From: Terriglobia bacterium
GTDB taxonomy: Bacteria; Acidobacteriota; Terriglobia; Terriglobales; SCQP01
Length of the DNA: 64,000 bases
Assembly: GCA_021323595.1 (NCBI GenBank)
Contig: JAJPKR010000004.1
Coordinates: 1 to 64,000, forward strand
Reading direction: 5' to 3'
The position numbers were made by a program, and so were the translations under genes. Position 1 is the stretch's first letter. Each line of letters starts with the position of its first letter. The notes beneath the pieces were generated by a model. It saw only the letters and a program-made list of their open reading frames with translations, had not been told where the DNA came from and searched no databases. This document shows positions 38,430 to 47,569 of the stretch, in pieces.

Positions 38430-39083
38430 TCAAGGCTGCCGTCGCCCGCGGCGATCGAGCATCAGCAGGCCGATGACGATCATCAGCACCGGCCAGAAGT
38501 AACGCATGATGTCGAAGGCGAACAAGTTCATGCTGCGCAGCAGCAGCACGACGCCGACAGCGATCAAGATGATCGCTCCGAGCGGCGCCGTGACCCGCAC
38601 CTGCCCCATGCCGGGAAAGTCTTCGACCGGGTGGCCGAGCGAGATCGCCCGCGCGGTGTGATACGAATCAATCACCATGTAGAAATAGAACGCGGCGGCG
38701 CCGATGCCGAAAATGGGGCCGTAGGTGACGTTCGACATGTACACCAAGAATCCGAAGATCACCACCTGCAAGAAGGCCTTGAAGTACTGGCCGTTGTAGA
38801 TCGCGCCGACACCGGGGATGAAGCCCAGGCCGAGCGCCACGCCGGGATTGGGGGCGTTGGACGGCGCCGGCTGCGGCACGGCGGGCTCGGGGCCGGGCGC
38901 GGCGCCGGCGGCGGCGCCGGTGCCGGCGCCGGCCGGCGCCGGCGCGATGCCGATCTGGCGGGCCAGGCATTCCTGGCAAAAGACGACGCCGTAGATTTCG
39001 CGCTGATCTTCCGCGCAGAGCGCGCGGCCGCAGTTGCGGCAAAAGGCGCTCGCCGGCCGGTCGGGATGTTGGAAGCAGTTCAT
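38430..39083 (-). CDS. B-box zinc-finger membrane protein with TM2/DUF5668-like helices
   Basis: The 217-residue protein opens with a B-box-type zinc finger (CFQHPDRPASAFCRNCGRAL, then CAEDQ and VVFCQECLARQ). An Ala/Pro linker leads to helices FIPGVGAIYNGQYFKAF, FLQVVIFGFLVYMSNVTYG, and a terminal LiaF-like pair (LGAIILIAVGVVLLLRS, then FWPVLMIVIGLLMLDRRG). Its ATG overlaps the anti-sigma stop as ATGA. It is the third gene of the sigma/anti-sigma operon. Acidobacterial homologues with a B-box and TM2-like helices are common but uncharacterised. Confidence 0.88.
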   Translation of the reverse strand: MNCFQHPDRPASAFCRNCGRALCAEDQREIYGVVFCQECLARQIGIAPAPAGAGTGAAAGAAPGPEPAVPQPAPSNAPNPGVALGLGFIPGVGAIYNGQYFKAFLQVVIFGFLVYMSNVTYGPIFGIGAAAFYFYMVIDSYHTARAISLGHPVEDFPGMGQVRVTAPLGAIILIAVGVVLLLRSMNLFAFDIMRYFWPVLMIVIGLLMLDRRGRRQP

Positions 39084-39763
39084 GAGAGATCGCTTTCGAT
39101 GGCGAAGTTGGCGCGCGGTCGCGCGGCGGCGCGGCCGGAGAACGACGCCGGCGCGGCGCTCGCGAACTCCCGGGCGTAGCCGAAGACGGCGTTCGGATCT
39201 TGATTGCGGTTGCGGTGATTCGGAGCGGCGGCCGGCGGCGCCGGTTGATTGCGCTGCACGGCTTGCAAAGCGGCCTGGATTTCGTACACGACCTTGAGGT
39301 CGTTGTAATATTTCGCCCCGCGCGCCCATCCGCGGTGCATGCCCCGCTCGGCGCTGAGAGCGAGTTGGCGCGGCGTGAGATCGCGCCACCGGAGCTGGCG
39401 CAGATTGACGCCGGCGGCGTTGAGCAGCACCGCCAGCGCGAAGACCGCCATGCCAAAGCCCATCACCACCCGCGGCTGCCAGAAAATGCCGCCGAGCGAG
39501 CGCAGCGTCGCGCGCCAGCTCACCAGCTCGCGGCGGCCGGTGGTCCGCGCCAGCACGGCGGGAATCAGCGCCGGCGGCAGCTCCAACTCCGGCAGTTCCG
39601 CCAGCCACGTCGCCGTCTCGCGCACCGCCTGGCGCAGGGCGGCGCAAGCCCCACAGGCTTGCGCATGGGCCCGCATGGCCGCCGCCAGTTCGGGCGCCAG
39701 CGCGCCTTCTTCGAAGTCGCTCAAGCGCTCCTCGAATTGCGAACAGTTCAACGGCTCGATCAT
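39080..39763 (-). CDS. zinc-binding anti-sigma factor, single-pass membrane protein
   Basis: The 227-residue protein has the ZAS motif Hx3Cx2C (His33, Cys37, Cys40 in RAHAQACGACAAL) and a C-terminal-side helix (VVMGFGMAVFALAVLLNAAG, about 97-118) with an extracytoplasmic tail. It is expected to sequester the ECF sigma factor encoded immediately upstream. Its ATG overlaps the sigma stop, and its own stop overlaps the next start, both as ATGA. The open frame upstream of 39763 is shadow of the sigma gene. Confidence 0.9.
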   Translation of the reverse strand: MIEPLNCSQFEERLSDFEEGALAPELAAAMRAHAQACGACAALRQAVRETATWLAELPELELPPALIPAVLARTTGRRELVSWRATLRSLGGIFWQPRVVMGFGMAVFALAVLLNAAGVNLRQLRWRDLTPRQLALSAERGMHRGWARGAKYYNDLKVVYEIQAALQAVQRNQPAPPAAAPNHRNRNQDPNAVFGYAREFASAAPASFSGRAAARPRANFAIESDLS

Positions 39764-40452
39764 CACTGCCCTCCGCCCCGCTCGGCGGCTTGGCCGCGCA
39801 AGTTCGGCCGCAGCAGCCGCGCCAGCTCGATGCGGCCGCGATTGATGCGCGATTTGACCGTCCCCTCGGGCACGCGCAGCACCGCGGCGATCTCCTTGTA
39901 GTCCAGGTCCTGCAAATCGCGCAGGATCACCGCTTCCCGCAATTCCGGAGAAAGGCGCTGCAACGCCAAGCCCAATTGCTCGCGCACTTCCCGCCGCCAC
40001 AGGCCGGCCTCCTGCGGGCGCGTTTCCCGCGAAGCCAGCTCCGGCGGCCGTTCGCTCTGATCGGCGCCGGCGGGCGCGCTGTCGAGCGAATCGGTGAGGC
40101 GGTCGTATTTGTGCCGGCGATAATGATCGATCAAGAGATTCCGCGTCAAGCTCAGGATCCAGGTGCCCAGGCTCCCTTCGTTGGCGCGGAACGAAGCCAA
40201 ATTGCGATAAATGCGCAGGCTGGCCTCCTGGCTGAGGTCTTGCGCATCTTCGACGCGCCCGGTAAACCGATAGCACAGATTGTAAATGCGCCGGGCATGC
40301 TGGTGCAGGATGGCTTCCCACGCGGCGGCATCGCCGGCCAAACAGCGGTCCACTAAATGTTGCTCGTCGGCTTTCAGAGCTTCCCTCGACGCCTCGGTCC
40401 AGTCCGCGAGGGCCGGGCGCCCGTTCCCGTCCAGCGACGCTGGCCGGAGCAT
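39763..40452 (-). CDS. ECF RNA polymerase sigma factor (RpoE-like)
   Basis: The 229-residue protein has region 2 (YNLCYRFTGRVEDAQDLSQE, then ASLRIYRNLASFR) and region 4 (LRDLQDLDYKEIAAVLRV, then PEGTVKSRINRGR), the RpoE/SigE-type ECF arrangement. Its partner is the ZAS anti-sigma protein encoded next. Start choice is ATG 40452 or GTG 40482; neither has a clear ribosome-binding site. The longer frame to 40842 is antisense to the neighbouring gene. The sigma factor probably controls this operon and other envelope genes. Confidence 0.93.
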   Translation of the reverse strand: MLRPASLDGNGRPALADWTEASREALKADEQHLVDRCLAGDAAAWEAILHQHARRIYNLCYRFTGRVEDAQDLSQEASLRIYRNLASFRANEGSLGTWILSLTRNLLIDHYRRHKYDRLTDSLDSAPAGADQSERPPELASRETRPQEAGLWRREVREQLGLALQRLSPELREAVILRDLQDLDYKEIAAVLRVPEGTVKSRINRGRIELARLLRPNLRGQAAERGGGQ

Positions 40453-40672
40453 TGGGTCCAGCGATAGATCTAGTGCGCTCACATTAAAAGTAAACGAAAT
40501 CGGGAGGATGGAGGTTCCCCGGCGATCAGGGCCTGGCCCGGGCATGGCCGGGCGCCCGCGGGCTGGCGAAAGGTCGCTCCCTCCCCAACCAGGGCAGCAT
40601 GGCTTTATAGTTGAAGAAGCGAAGTTGTCCCGGCCCCTGCGAAGGCCGGAACCCTCCCCCCCCGGACGCGTT

Positions 40673-41710
40673 ATGTCCAAACGTCGTATCATCCTGACGA
40701 TCATAGGTTTAGGAGTGCTGATCGGGGTGGGCTGGCACCAAATCCATACCAGCCCCGAGTGGAAAAACTTTACTTGGGAGGCGGTCTGGAGCGCGACGCA
40801 AGAGGCGAAGCTGGGCTTCATAGCGGGCGCGGTCGTGCTCATCTACGCCAGCTACCTGCTGCGCTCGCTGCGCTGGCGGGCGCTGATGACTCCGCACGGG
40901 AAGTTTTGGCCGGTCTTGAAAGGGACGTTGATCGGCTTCACCGGGATCGCGTTCTTTGGCCGGCCGGGCGAACTGCTGCGCCCCTACTACATCGCCCGCA
41001 AGCACGCCACCTCGGTGGCCCCGCAACTGGCGGTATGGCTGCTGGAGCGCGCGTTCGACATGGGAGCCACGCTGGTGCTGGTCTTGGCGGCGCTGCTGCT
41101 CAGTCCCGGCCTGGCCTCCGGCGAGGATGCGGCTTCCGTGGCGCTGCGGCACGCGGTGTGGCTGCTGGCGGTGGCGGTGCTTCTGGCGGTCGCGGGCATC
41201 GCCTTGTTCCACAAATATTCCCAGCGCATCCTCGCCCGCCTTCGCGGCCGCTTCGCGCGCGGCGGCCGGCGCATGTCGCAGCGGCTCGAGCATTTCCTGC
41301 ATACGCTGGCGGCCGGCACCAAGGCGCTGTCCCGGCGGCGGAACTTGCTGGTCTCGAGCTTCTACACGCTCTCCATGTGGATGGGAGTGGCCGTCGCCGT
41401 CTGGTTGATCGTGCGCGGCTATCCCGGCATGCTGCCCGGCTTCAGCTACGGCGAAGCCCTGGTGCTGCTGGGCTTCTTGCTGGTGGGTTCGATCGTGCAA
41501 CTGCCCGCGATCGGCGGCGGCGTGCAGGTGCTGTTGATTTTGGGGCTGACGGAGGTCTTCGGCGCGCCGGCGGCGCCGGCCGCCAGCGCTTCCCTGCTGA
41601 TGTGGCTGGTCGCCTTCTATGCCGTGGCGCCGCTGGGCGCGGCGCTGGCGGCGCGGGAAGGCATTTCCTGGAAGGCCATGGAGCACGAGGCGGAGCTGGC
41701 GAGCCGCTGA
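40673..41710 (+). CDS. lysylphosphatidylglycerol-synthase-TM family (UPF0104) membrane protein
   Basis: The 345-residue integral membrane protein has about eight helices (e.g. LGFIAGAVVLIYASYLLRSL, LAVAGIALFHKYS). The conserved GRPGELLRPYY and the late PAIGGGVQVLLILGLTE segment identify the LPG_synthase_TM/UPF0104 flippase-like family. Members without the catalytic acyltransferase domain are linked to lipid or sugar-lipid transport. The ATG lies 220 bases from the divergent sigma gene. The N-terminal extension in the open frame is antisense shadow. Confidence 0.88.
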   Translation: MSKRRIILTIIGLGVLIGVGWHQIHTSPEWKNFTWEAVWSATQEAKLGFIAGAVVLIYASYLLRSLRWRALMTPHGKFWPVLKGTLIGFTGIAFFGRPGELLRPYYIARKHATSVAPQLAVWLLERAFDMGATLVLVLAALLLSPGLASGEDAASVALRHAVWLLAVAVLLAVAGIALFHKYSQRILARLRGRFARGGRRMSQRLEHFLHTLAAGTKALSRRRNLLVSSFYTLSMWMGVAVAVWLIVRGYPGMLPGFSYGEALVLLGFLLVGSIVQLPAIGGGVQVLLILGLTEVFGAPAAPAASASLLMWLVAFYAVAPLGAALAAREGISWKAMEHEAELASR

Positions 41711-41753
41711 CCGCTGGGCGCGGCCCGGCGCCCGTGACGCGCGCCGCCCCGCG

Positions 41754-42302
41754 CTAATCGCGGGCGGGCTCGCTCGGCGATTCGGCCAAGGCGGGCAAGG
41801 ACGCGGCGGCGCGCTCCCCTCGCAAGATCTCCCAAACTAGCACGCAGGCGCCGACGACGATGGCGCTGTCGGCGAGATTGAACGTCGGCCATTCGTGCGG
41901 GCCGATGTAGAAAAGCAGAAAGTCCACCACGCTGCCGCGCAACAGGCGGTCGAAGAGATTGCCGCAGGCGCCGCCGAAGATCAGGGCCAGGGCTAGGCCG
42001 GTGAGGCGGCTCTGCGCGTTCCGCCAGAGCAGCACGAAGACGACCAGCAAGGCGATCACCGAAAAGGCGACCAAGAAGTCGTTCTTGAAGGGGGACGCTG
42101 CGTCTTGAAACAGGCCGAAGGCGGCGCCGCTATTCTCCACATGAACGATGCGAAACAGATGCGGAATCACATCGAAGCCCTGCCGGCGCGGCATGCGCTG
42201 GATCAGGCCCTTGCTGATCTGATCGGCGATAAAGACCGCCAGGGCGATCAGAAAATGGCGGGTGCGGAAGATGCCGGGCTGCGCGCGCGACTGCATCTTC
42301 AC
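41754..42302 (-). CDS. lspA: lipoprotein signal peptidase II
   Basis: The 182-residue aspartic protease has four helices and the conserved catalytic segments, VENSGAAFG in the first half, then GNLFDRLLRGSVVDFLLF (first Asp) and FNLADSAIVVGA (second Asp). It cleaves prolipoproteins in the membrane. The ATG overlaps the ileS stop (ATGA), the familiar ileS-lspA arrangement. The C-terminal tail after residue 160 is unusually acidic/proline-rich. Divergent lipoproteins in this window such as the CRTAC1 protein would be its substrates if their lipobox is real. Confidence 0.95.
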   Translation of the reverse strand: MKMQSRAQPGIFRTRHFLIALAVFIADQISKGLIQRMPRRQGFDVIPHLFRIVHVENSGAAFGLFQDAASPFKNDFLVAFSVIALLVVFVLLWRNAQSRLTGLALALIFGGACGNLFDRLLRGSVVDFLLFYIGPHEWPTFNLADSAIVVGACVLVWEILRGERAAASLPALAESPSEPARD

Positions 42303-45130
42303 TTATTTTGCGCCAATTGGCCGGGCGCCGCCGCCGGCTCGGCCTGCTCCAGCGCCGCCACGCAGCGCTCGCAGACCGTGGGCCAGCGGGCGTCGGCGCC
42401 GACTTGCGTCGAGTAGTTCCAACAGCGCTCGCACTTGGTCCCCGCCGCCCGGGCCACCGTCACCGCCGTCGGTGCGTCGCCGTCGGCGCGCGCCAGCTCG
42501 ACCTGCGAGACGATGAAGAGCGCGGGCAGATGCGCCTGATAATCGGCCAGCGCGGCGTAGTCGGCGCCGGAGGCGCGCAGCAGCACGCGGGCATCGAGAC
42601 CGGCGCCGATGAGGCCGTCGCGGCGCGCCGCTTCCAGGGCCCGCAGCACGGCGTCGCGGGCGGCGCGCAGGCGCGTCCAGCGCGCGATTTCCGCCTCGCG
42701 CTCGCTCTCCGGCGCGGCCGCGAAATGCGGCCAAAGCTCGCAATGCACGCTCAGCCCGCGCTCGGCGCCGCCCAGCGTGCGCGGCGGCAGATAGCCCCAC
42801 ACCTCTTCCATGGTGAAGGGCAAGAGCGGCGCGAAAAGGCGCGCCAGGGCCTCGGCCAAGATCCACAGCACGGTCTGGGCGCCGCGGCGGCCGGGACTGG
42901 CGGCGGCGAAGGTGTAAAGGCGGTCCTTGAGGACGTCCAGATAGAAGGCGCTCAGCTCCACCGCGCAGAATTCGTACAGCCGCTGATAGGCGCGGTGAAA
43001 TTGAAACTCGCCGTACCAGCGGACGCAGTCGGCGGTGAGATCGGCGAGCTGATGCAGCATGTAGCGGTCGATCTCGAACAGGTCGCCCTCGGCGAGGGCG
43101 TCGTCTTGCGGCGCGAAGTCGTGGATGTTGCCGAGCAGGAAGCGAAAGGTATTGCGGATCTTGCGGTAGGCCTCCGCCTGGCGCGCCAGCATGACGTCGC
43201 TGACGCGCACGTCCTCGCGAAAATCCACGCTGGCCACCCAGAGGCGCAGCACCTCGGCGCCCAGCTTATCCACCACCGCTTCCGGTTCGATGTTGTTGCC
43301 GAACGACTTGGACATGGCACGGCCGCCGGCGTCGAGCACCCAGCCGTGGGTGAGCACGCCGCGATAGGGCGCGGCGCCGCGCGTGCCCATGGCGACCAGC
43401 AAGGAAGATTGGAACCAGCCGCGATGCTGATCGCCGCCCTCGAGGTACAAATCGGCGGGCCAGGGCAGCTCGGGCGTATGCCCCAGCACCGCCGCCTGGC
43501 TGCAGCCGGATTCGAACCACACGTCCACGATGTCCCGCTCCTGCTCGAACTCGGCGCCGCCGCATTGCCCGCAGCGCGCGCCGGGGGCGACGAAATCGGC
43601 GGCGGGGCGGGCGAACCAACTGTCGGAGCCCTCACGGGCGAAGATCTCGACGATGCGCGCATCGGTGGCGGCATCGGCGAGATAGGCGTGGCAGGCGCGG
43701 CAGCTCAGCACCGGAATCGGCACGCCCCAGACGCGCTGCCGCGAGATGCACCAGTCGGGCCGCGCCGCCACCATGTTGGCGATGCGCTCCTCGCCCCAGA
43801 CGGGATCCCAGCGCACGCCGCCGATGGCCTCCAGGGCGCGCTGGCGCAGGCGATGCCGCTCCATGCCGATGAACCACTGCTCGGTCGCGCGAAAGATCAC
43901 CGGACGATGGCAGCGCCAGCAATGGGGATACGAATGGACCAGCGGCGCGCTGGCGACCAGCGCCCCGGCGGCGCGGAGATGGTCCACGATCAGGGGATTG
44001 GCGGCAAAGACCTGCATGCCCTCGAAGGGCGCCGTCTCCGGACCGACGAAAAGCCCGGCGGCATCGACGGGGCTGAACACCGTCAGGCCGTACTTTTCGC
44101 CGGTGGCGAAGTCCTCGGCGCCGTGGCCGGGCGCGGTATGTACGATCCCGGTTCCCTGCTCGGTGGTGACATAGTCGGCCAGCACCGCCGGTACGTCGCG
44201 CGCCAGCCAAGGGTGGCGAAAGCGCGCGCCCTCGATCTCGCGGCCGCGAAACCGACCGAGGACCTGCTCGAGGGTGAATCCGCCTTGCCGGGCAGTCGCT
44301 TCGGCCAAAGCCTCGGCCAGAATCAAGACCTCGCCCGTGGAGGCGAGCGCCGCCACATACTCGAGATCGGGATGAAACGCGAGCGCCATGCTCGCCGGCA
44401 GCGTCCACGGCGTGGTGGTCCAGATCACGGCGAAGACGGCGGCGCCGGCCGGCGGCGCGAAGGGGAGCGCGCCGGAAGCGTAGGCATACTTGACCCACAC
44501 CGTCGGGCTTTCGTGCGGCTCATACTCGACTTCGGCCTCCGCCAGCGCCGTCTTGTCGTGGATGCACCAATAGACCGCCCGCAGGCCCTTGTACGCATAG
44601 CCGTCGCGGATGAAGCGCAGGATGTTGCCGGCGATGACCGCTTCGTAACTTCGGTCGAGAGTTAGATAAGGGTTCTCCCACTGGCCGAAGATGCCAAGGC
44701 GCTGGAACTGGCGGCGGTGCAAATCCACGAACTTGAGCGCGTACTCGCGGCAGGCCTGGCGGATGGCGACTGCGGGCAGCGCCGCCTTGCGCGCGCCAAG
44801 TTCCTGATCCACCTTGATTTCGATGGGCAGGCCATGGCAGTCCCAGCCGGGCACGTAGGGTGAATCGAAGCCGGCCATCGTCTTGGACTTCACGACCAAG
44901 TCCTTGACGATCTTGTTGAGCGCGGTGCCGAGATGGATCGGGCCGTTGGCGTAGGGCGGGCCGTCGTGCAAGAGGTAGGACGGCGCGCCTCGGCGCGCGG
45001 CGCGAATCTGGCCATAAAGGCCATTGGCCTGCCAGCGGGCCAGCATGGCCGGTTCGCTTTGCGGCAGGCTCGCCTTCATGGGGAAGGCGGTACGGGGCAA
45101 GTTCAGAGTTTGCTTGAGGCTAGAGGGCAA
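42299..45130 (-). CDS. ileS: isoleucyl-tRNA synthetase
   Basis: The 943-residue class Ia synthetase has LLHDGPPYANGPIHLGTAL (the HxGH-like site reads HLGT), a long CP1 editing domain, and GWVLDAGGRAMSKSFGNNI, in which the KMSKS motif reads AMSKS. The C-terminal zinc knuckle is KCERCWNYSTQVGADA, then CERC. Length is typical. The frame starts with TTG, supported by GGAG five bases upstream and a perfect TATAAT 36 bases upstream. It is followed by lspA with an ATGA overlap. No T-box or leader structure was recognised. Confidence 0.96.
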   Translation of the reverse strand: MPSSLKQTLNLPRTAFPMKASLPQSEPAMLARWQANGLYGQIRAARRGAPSYLLHDGPPYANGPIHLGTALNKIVKDLVVKSKTMAGFDSPYVPGWDCHGLPIEIKVDQELGARKAALPAVAIRQACREYALKFVDLHRRQFQRLGIFGQWENPYLTLDRSYEAVIAGNILRFIRDGYAYKGLRAVYWCIHDKTALAEAEVEYEPHESPTVWVKYAYASGALPFAPPAGAAVFAVIWTTTPWTLPASMALAFHPDLEYVAALASTGEVLILAEALAEATARQGGFTLEQVLGRFRGREIEGARFRHPWLARDVPAVLADYVTTEQGTGIVHTAPGHGAEDFATGEKYGLTVFSPVDAAGLFVGPETAPFEGMQVFAANPLIVDHLRAAGALVASAPLVHSYPHCWRCHRPVIFRATEQWFIGMERHRLRQRALEAIGGVRWDPVWGEERIANMVAARPDWCISRQRVWGVPIPVLSCRACHAYLADAATDARIVEIFAREGSDSWFARPAADFVAPGARCGQCGGAEFEQERDIVDVWFESGCSQAAVLGHTPELPWPADLYLEGGDQHRGWFQSSLLVAMGTRGAAPYRGVLTHGWVLDAGGRAMSKSFGNNIEPEAVVDKLGAEVLRLWVASVDFREDVRVSDVMLARQAEAYRKIRNTFRFLLGNIHDFAPQDDALAEGDLFEIDRYMLHQLADLTADCVRWYGEFQFHRAYQRLYEFCAVELSAFYLDVLKDRLYTFAAASPGRRGAQTVLWILAEALARLFAPLLPFTMEEVWGYLPPRTLGGAERGLSVHCELWPHFAAAPESEREAEIARWTRLRAARDAVLRALEAARRDGLIGAGLDARVLLRASGADYAALADYQAHLPALFIVSQVELARADGDAPTAVTVARAAGTKCERCWNYSTQVGADARWPTVCERCVAALEQAEPAAAPGQLAQNK

Positions 45131-45165
45131 AAATTCTCCGAAACGACGGCAGCCGCAAAAGAGTC

Positions 45166-45171
45166 ATTATA
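45166..45171 (-). promoter_or_regulatory. -10 element (TATAAT) of ileS-lspA
   Basis: A perfect TATAAT on the minus strand lies about 36 bases upstream of the TTG start. A -35 is not convincing at 16-18 bases. Confidence 0.45.
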
Positions 45172-45197
45172 GAAGGTGATCGCACCGCCCTTGGGTG

Positions 45198-45226
45198 CTG
45201 ACGGGGCGGGGCCGGGATGCTAAAAT
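45198..45226 (+). promoter_or_regulatory. promoter candidate for tonB
   Basis: CTGACG (4 of 6 to consensus) and TAAAAT are spaced by 17 bases, and TGC immediately precedes the -10 (TGCTAAAAT). The leader to the tonB start would be about 155 bases. The leader contains a ten-codon frame starting at 45244 that is probably fortuitous. Confidence 0.45.
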
Positions 45227-45381
45227 TTGCTCGTACCGGCTTGATGGAAGAACCAAAAGGCATCAACAGCCTGTGATTCGGCCATCGAAGCGAGCCAGAC
45301 GAGGAGGAGAGCGCCACTCGTTTGCGTGCCGGCGACGCTAGGAAGAACGCGGGCGTGCCGGAGTCGAATTAGGGACACGTC

Positions 45382-46356
45382 GTGATGGCCCATCCAGCTC
45401 AACCCTCCGAATCGGAAATTTCCAGGGCATCCTCCGCCGTTTCGCCCCGTTCCGAGGCCAGCGACGAGGTGTTCAGCTTTCTGCCGCAGAAGTCGCTGTG
45501 GCGCTCCATCCGCGAGAATCTGCGCGAACGCTTTCGCCCCGAGCCGCTGCCGCCGCTCGAACTGCAATCGAAGCCGATTCCCGTCGAGGAGATTTGGAGC
45601 AAGAACCGCGATTTCTGGAGTAGCGGCGGGTCGCTGGCGCTGCACGCGATCGTGATCGCGCTGCTGGTCTTGCCGCTGTTTCAGCCGAGCGTGCGCAAGG
45701 CGGTCAGCAACGACATGCAGGTCGTGAATTTGACCTTCACCGCGATGACGCCGCCGGCGCCGCGGCGCATAAGCGGTGGCGGCGGCCAGCACACCATTCA
45801 TGCCATCAGCGCCGGCCGGCTGCCGAAATTCGCCAAAACGCCCCTCGCGCTGCCGACGCCGCCGGTGGTCAAGCCGGCGTTGCCGGAGCCGCCGCGGCTG
45901 GCGGTGCAGCCGAATATCCGCATGACGCAGGTGAACTTGCCGCAGTTCGGCAGTCCGGTGGCCGCCGCCGCGCCTCCCTCGCCAGGCAACGGCTCGGGCG
46001 CGGGCTTGGGCAGCGGCAATGGACCCGGATTTGGCCCGGGCAGCGGCGGCAACATGGGCGGCGGCGAGGCGGCTTACGGCGCCGCAGTGACGCCGCCGGT
46101 CGCGATTTACGATCCCGACCCGGAATATTCCGACGCCGCGCGCAAGGCGAAGTACCAGGGCACGGTGGTGCTCTACGTCGAGATCGGCGTGGATGGCCGA
46201 GCGCACAACATCAAAGTCATCCAGCCGCTGGGCTTGGGACTCGACGAAAAAGCCATCGAAGCGGTCAAGACTTGGCGCTTCCAGCCGGCGCGCAAGGCCG
46301 ATGGGACGCCGATCGCCGCGGCCGCCGACATTCAAGTCAACTTTAGGCTCTATTAG
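45382..46356 (+). CDS. TonB-family energy transducer
   Basis: The 324-residue protein has a cytoplasmic N-terminus, a membrane helix (about 85-105, SLALHAIVIALLVLPLFQ), a Pro- and Gly-rich spacer and a C-terminal TonB domain (DPEYSDAARKAKYQGTVVLY, then GLGLDEKAIEAVKTWRFQPA). It transmits proton-motive energy to outer-membrane receptors. The N-terminal cytoplasmic part is longer than in E. coli TonB. Translation may start at GTG 45382 or the following ATG 45385. No exbB/exbD adjoins. Confidence 0.92.
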   Translation: MMAHPAQPSESEISRASSAVSPRSEASDEVFSFLPQKSLWRSIRENLRERFRPEPLPPLELQSKPIPVEEIWSKNRDFWSSGGSLALHAIVIALLVLPLFQPSVRKAVSNDMQVVNLTFTAMTPPAPRRISGGGGQHTIHAISAGRLPKFAKTPLALPTPPVVKPALPEPPRLAVQPNIRMTQVNLPQFGSPVAAAAPPSPGNGSGAGLGSGNGPGFGPGSGGNMGGGEAAYGAAVTPPVAIYDPDPEYSDAARKAKYQGTVVLYVEIGVDGRAHNIKVIQPLGLGLDEKAIEAVKTWRFQPARKADGTPIAAAADIQVNFRLY

Positions 46357-46432
46357 GCCGGCAGGGGCGGGCGACGGACCCGCGCGCCAGCCCGGCCGCG
46401 CGTCTTATCCCCCGTCGCCGGCAGCCCTGCTC

Positions 46433-47389
46433 TTAGCCGGCGCGCTCCCAAACATACGCGTCGAACTCCCGCATTTGGGAAAAGCCGAGACCACGATAGA
46501 GCTCGAGCGCGAGCGCATTGGCCGCGGTCACGGTGAGCGTGATGGCGGCGAAGCCGCGGCGGCGCAGGTTGGCGCGCACGTGCTCGAAAAGTTGCCGGCC
46601 GATGCCGCGCCCCCGCCAGCGCTGCGACACGCAAACCTGGGTGACGTGGCCGACGTCGGGACGCACGCGCGAAACCAAGATCAGCGCCGCCAAGCCTTCC
46701 CCGTGCGGATCGGCGATCACCGCCGACGAGGCCTCGTCGAATTGCCCGCAGCCGGGGTAATGCACGACGTTTTGCAGAAACCGCAGCGATCCCCCGAACG
46801 TGCGGTATTGGTCGTTGATGAGGCTATCCACATGCTGCGCGTAGGAGGCCTGGATCAGCGTGGCGGCGTGCTCGAAGGGCGTGCCCGCCCAGGGTTGGAT
46901 CGGCCAAGGCGAGGGGCCGGCGGCGGGCGCCGCGCCCGCCAGATCGAGGTGCAGAAACAGGCGGCGGTACGCGCGAAAGCCGTGGCGCGAAAATACCGGC
47001 GCCAGCTCCTCCGGGCGAAAGGCCATGAGCTGGGCTTCGATGCGGTGCAGGCCCGGCGTCGCCGTCAGCGTCTCGATCATGTGCTCGAGAATCAAACGCT
47101 CTTCCGCGCGCTCGGCGCCGCGGTAGCGGGGGCCGACGTACAGATCGCCGATCAGGCCCTTGTGCGTCTCGTAAACGAAAAACCCATAACCGAGCGGGCG
47201 CGGGCGCTGCGGCGTGCCGTCGCTCAAAACGTAGCCGGGAAGAATGCGCGCGCCGATATATTGCCGGATCAGCTCGAGCGAGCTTTCATAGTCCCAGAGC
47301 AATTCCCGCTGCCATTCCTCGGCTTCGGCGCGCAGCAAGGCGTCGAGCTGGCCGGGGCGAAATTGGCGCAGGTCGAGGATGTCGGCCAT
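46433..47389 (-). CDS. GNAT-family N-acetyltransferase
   Basis: The 318-residue protein carries a C-terminal GNAT domain with acetyl-CoA loop QRWRGRGIGRQLFEHV and helix/strand FAAITLTVTAANALALELYR. A less obvious N-terminal half (ETHKGLIGDLYVGPRYRG, then AEERLILEHMIETL) looks like a second, diverged GNAT unit. The substrate is unknown. It is convergent with tonB; the 180 bases to the PLP enzyme downstream hold no gene. Confidence 0.88.
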   Translation of the reverse strand: MADILDLRQFRPGQLDALLRAEAEEWQRELLWDYESSLELIRQYIGARILPGYVLSDGTPQRPRPLGYGFFVYETHKGLIGDLYVGPRYRGAERAEERLILEHMIETLTATPGLHRIEAQLMAFRPEELAPVFSRHGFRAYRRLFLHLDLAGAAPAAGPSPWPIQPWAGTPFEHAATLIQASYAQHVDSLINDQYRTFGGSLRFLQNVVHYPGCGQFDEASSAVIADPHGEGLAALILVSRVRPDVGHVTQVCVSQRWRGRGIGRQLFEHVRANLRRRGFAAITLTVTAANALALELYRGLGFSQMREFDAYVWERAG

Positions 47390-47569
47390 CTCAACAAATG
47401 TAGCAAGCCAGGCGCCGGATGACGCTGGCCCTCGATCCCCGGGCCCAAGCTTGGCCTCCGCGTGCGCCGCGCGCCTCGGCCTCCAGCGGGCCCGGCGCGC
47501 TTCACCGGATTTGCAATAGCGCGGCCTGAGAGGCGCATGCGCTTCGGCGGCCGCCCCGGCCGCTGCGCG

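Noticed and set aside
45244-45276. Ten-codon leader peptide (MEEPKGINSL) upstream of tonB
   Set aside because: No ribosome-binding site, no regulatory codon run and no terminator/antiterminator pair; chance is sufficient.
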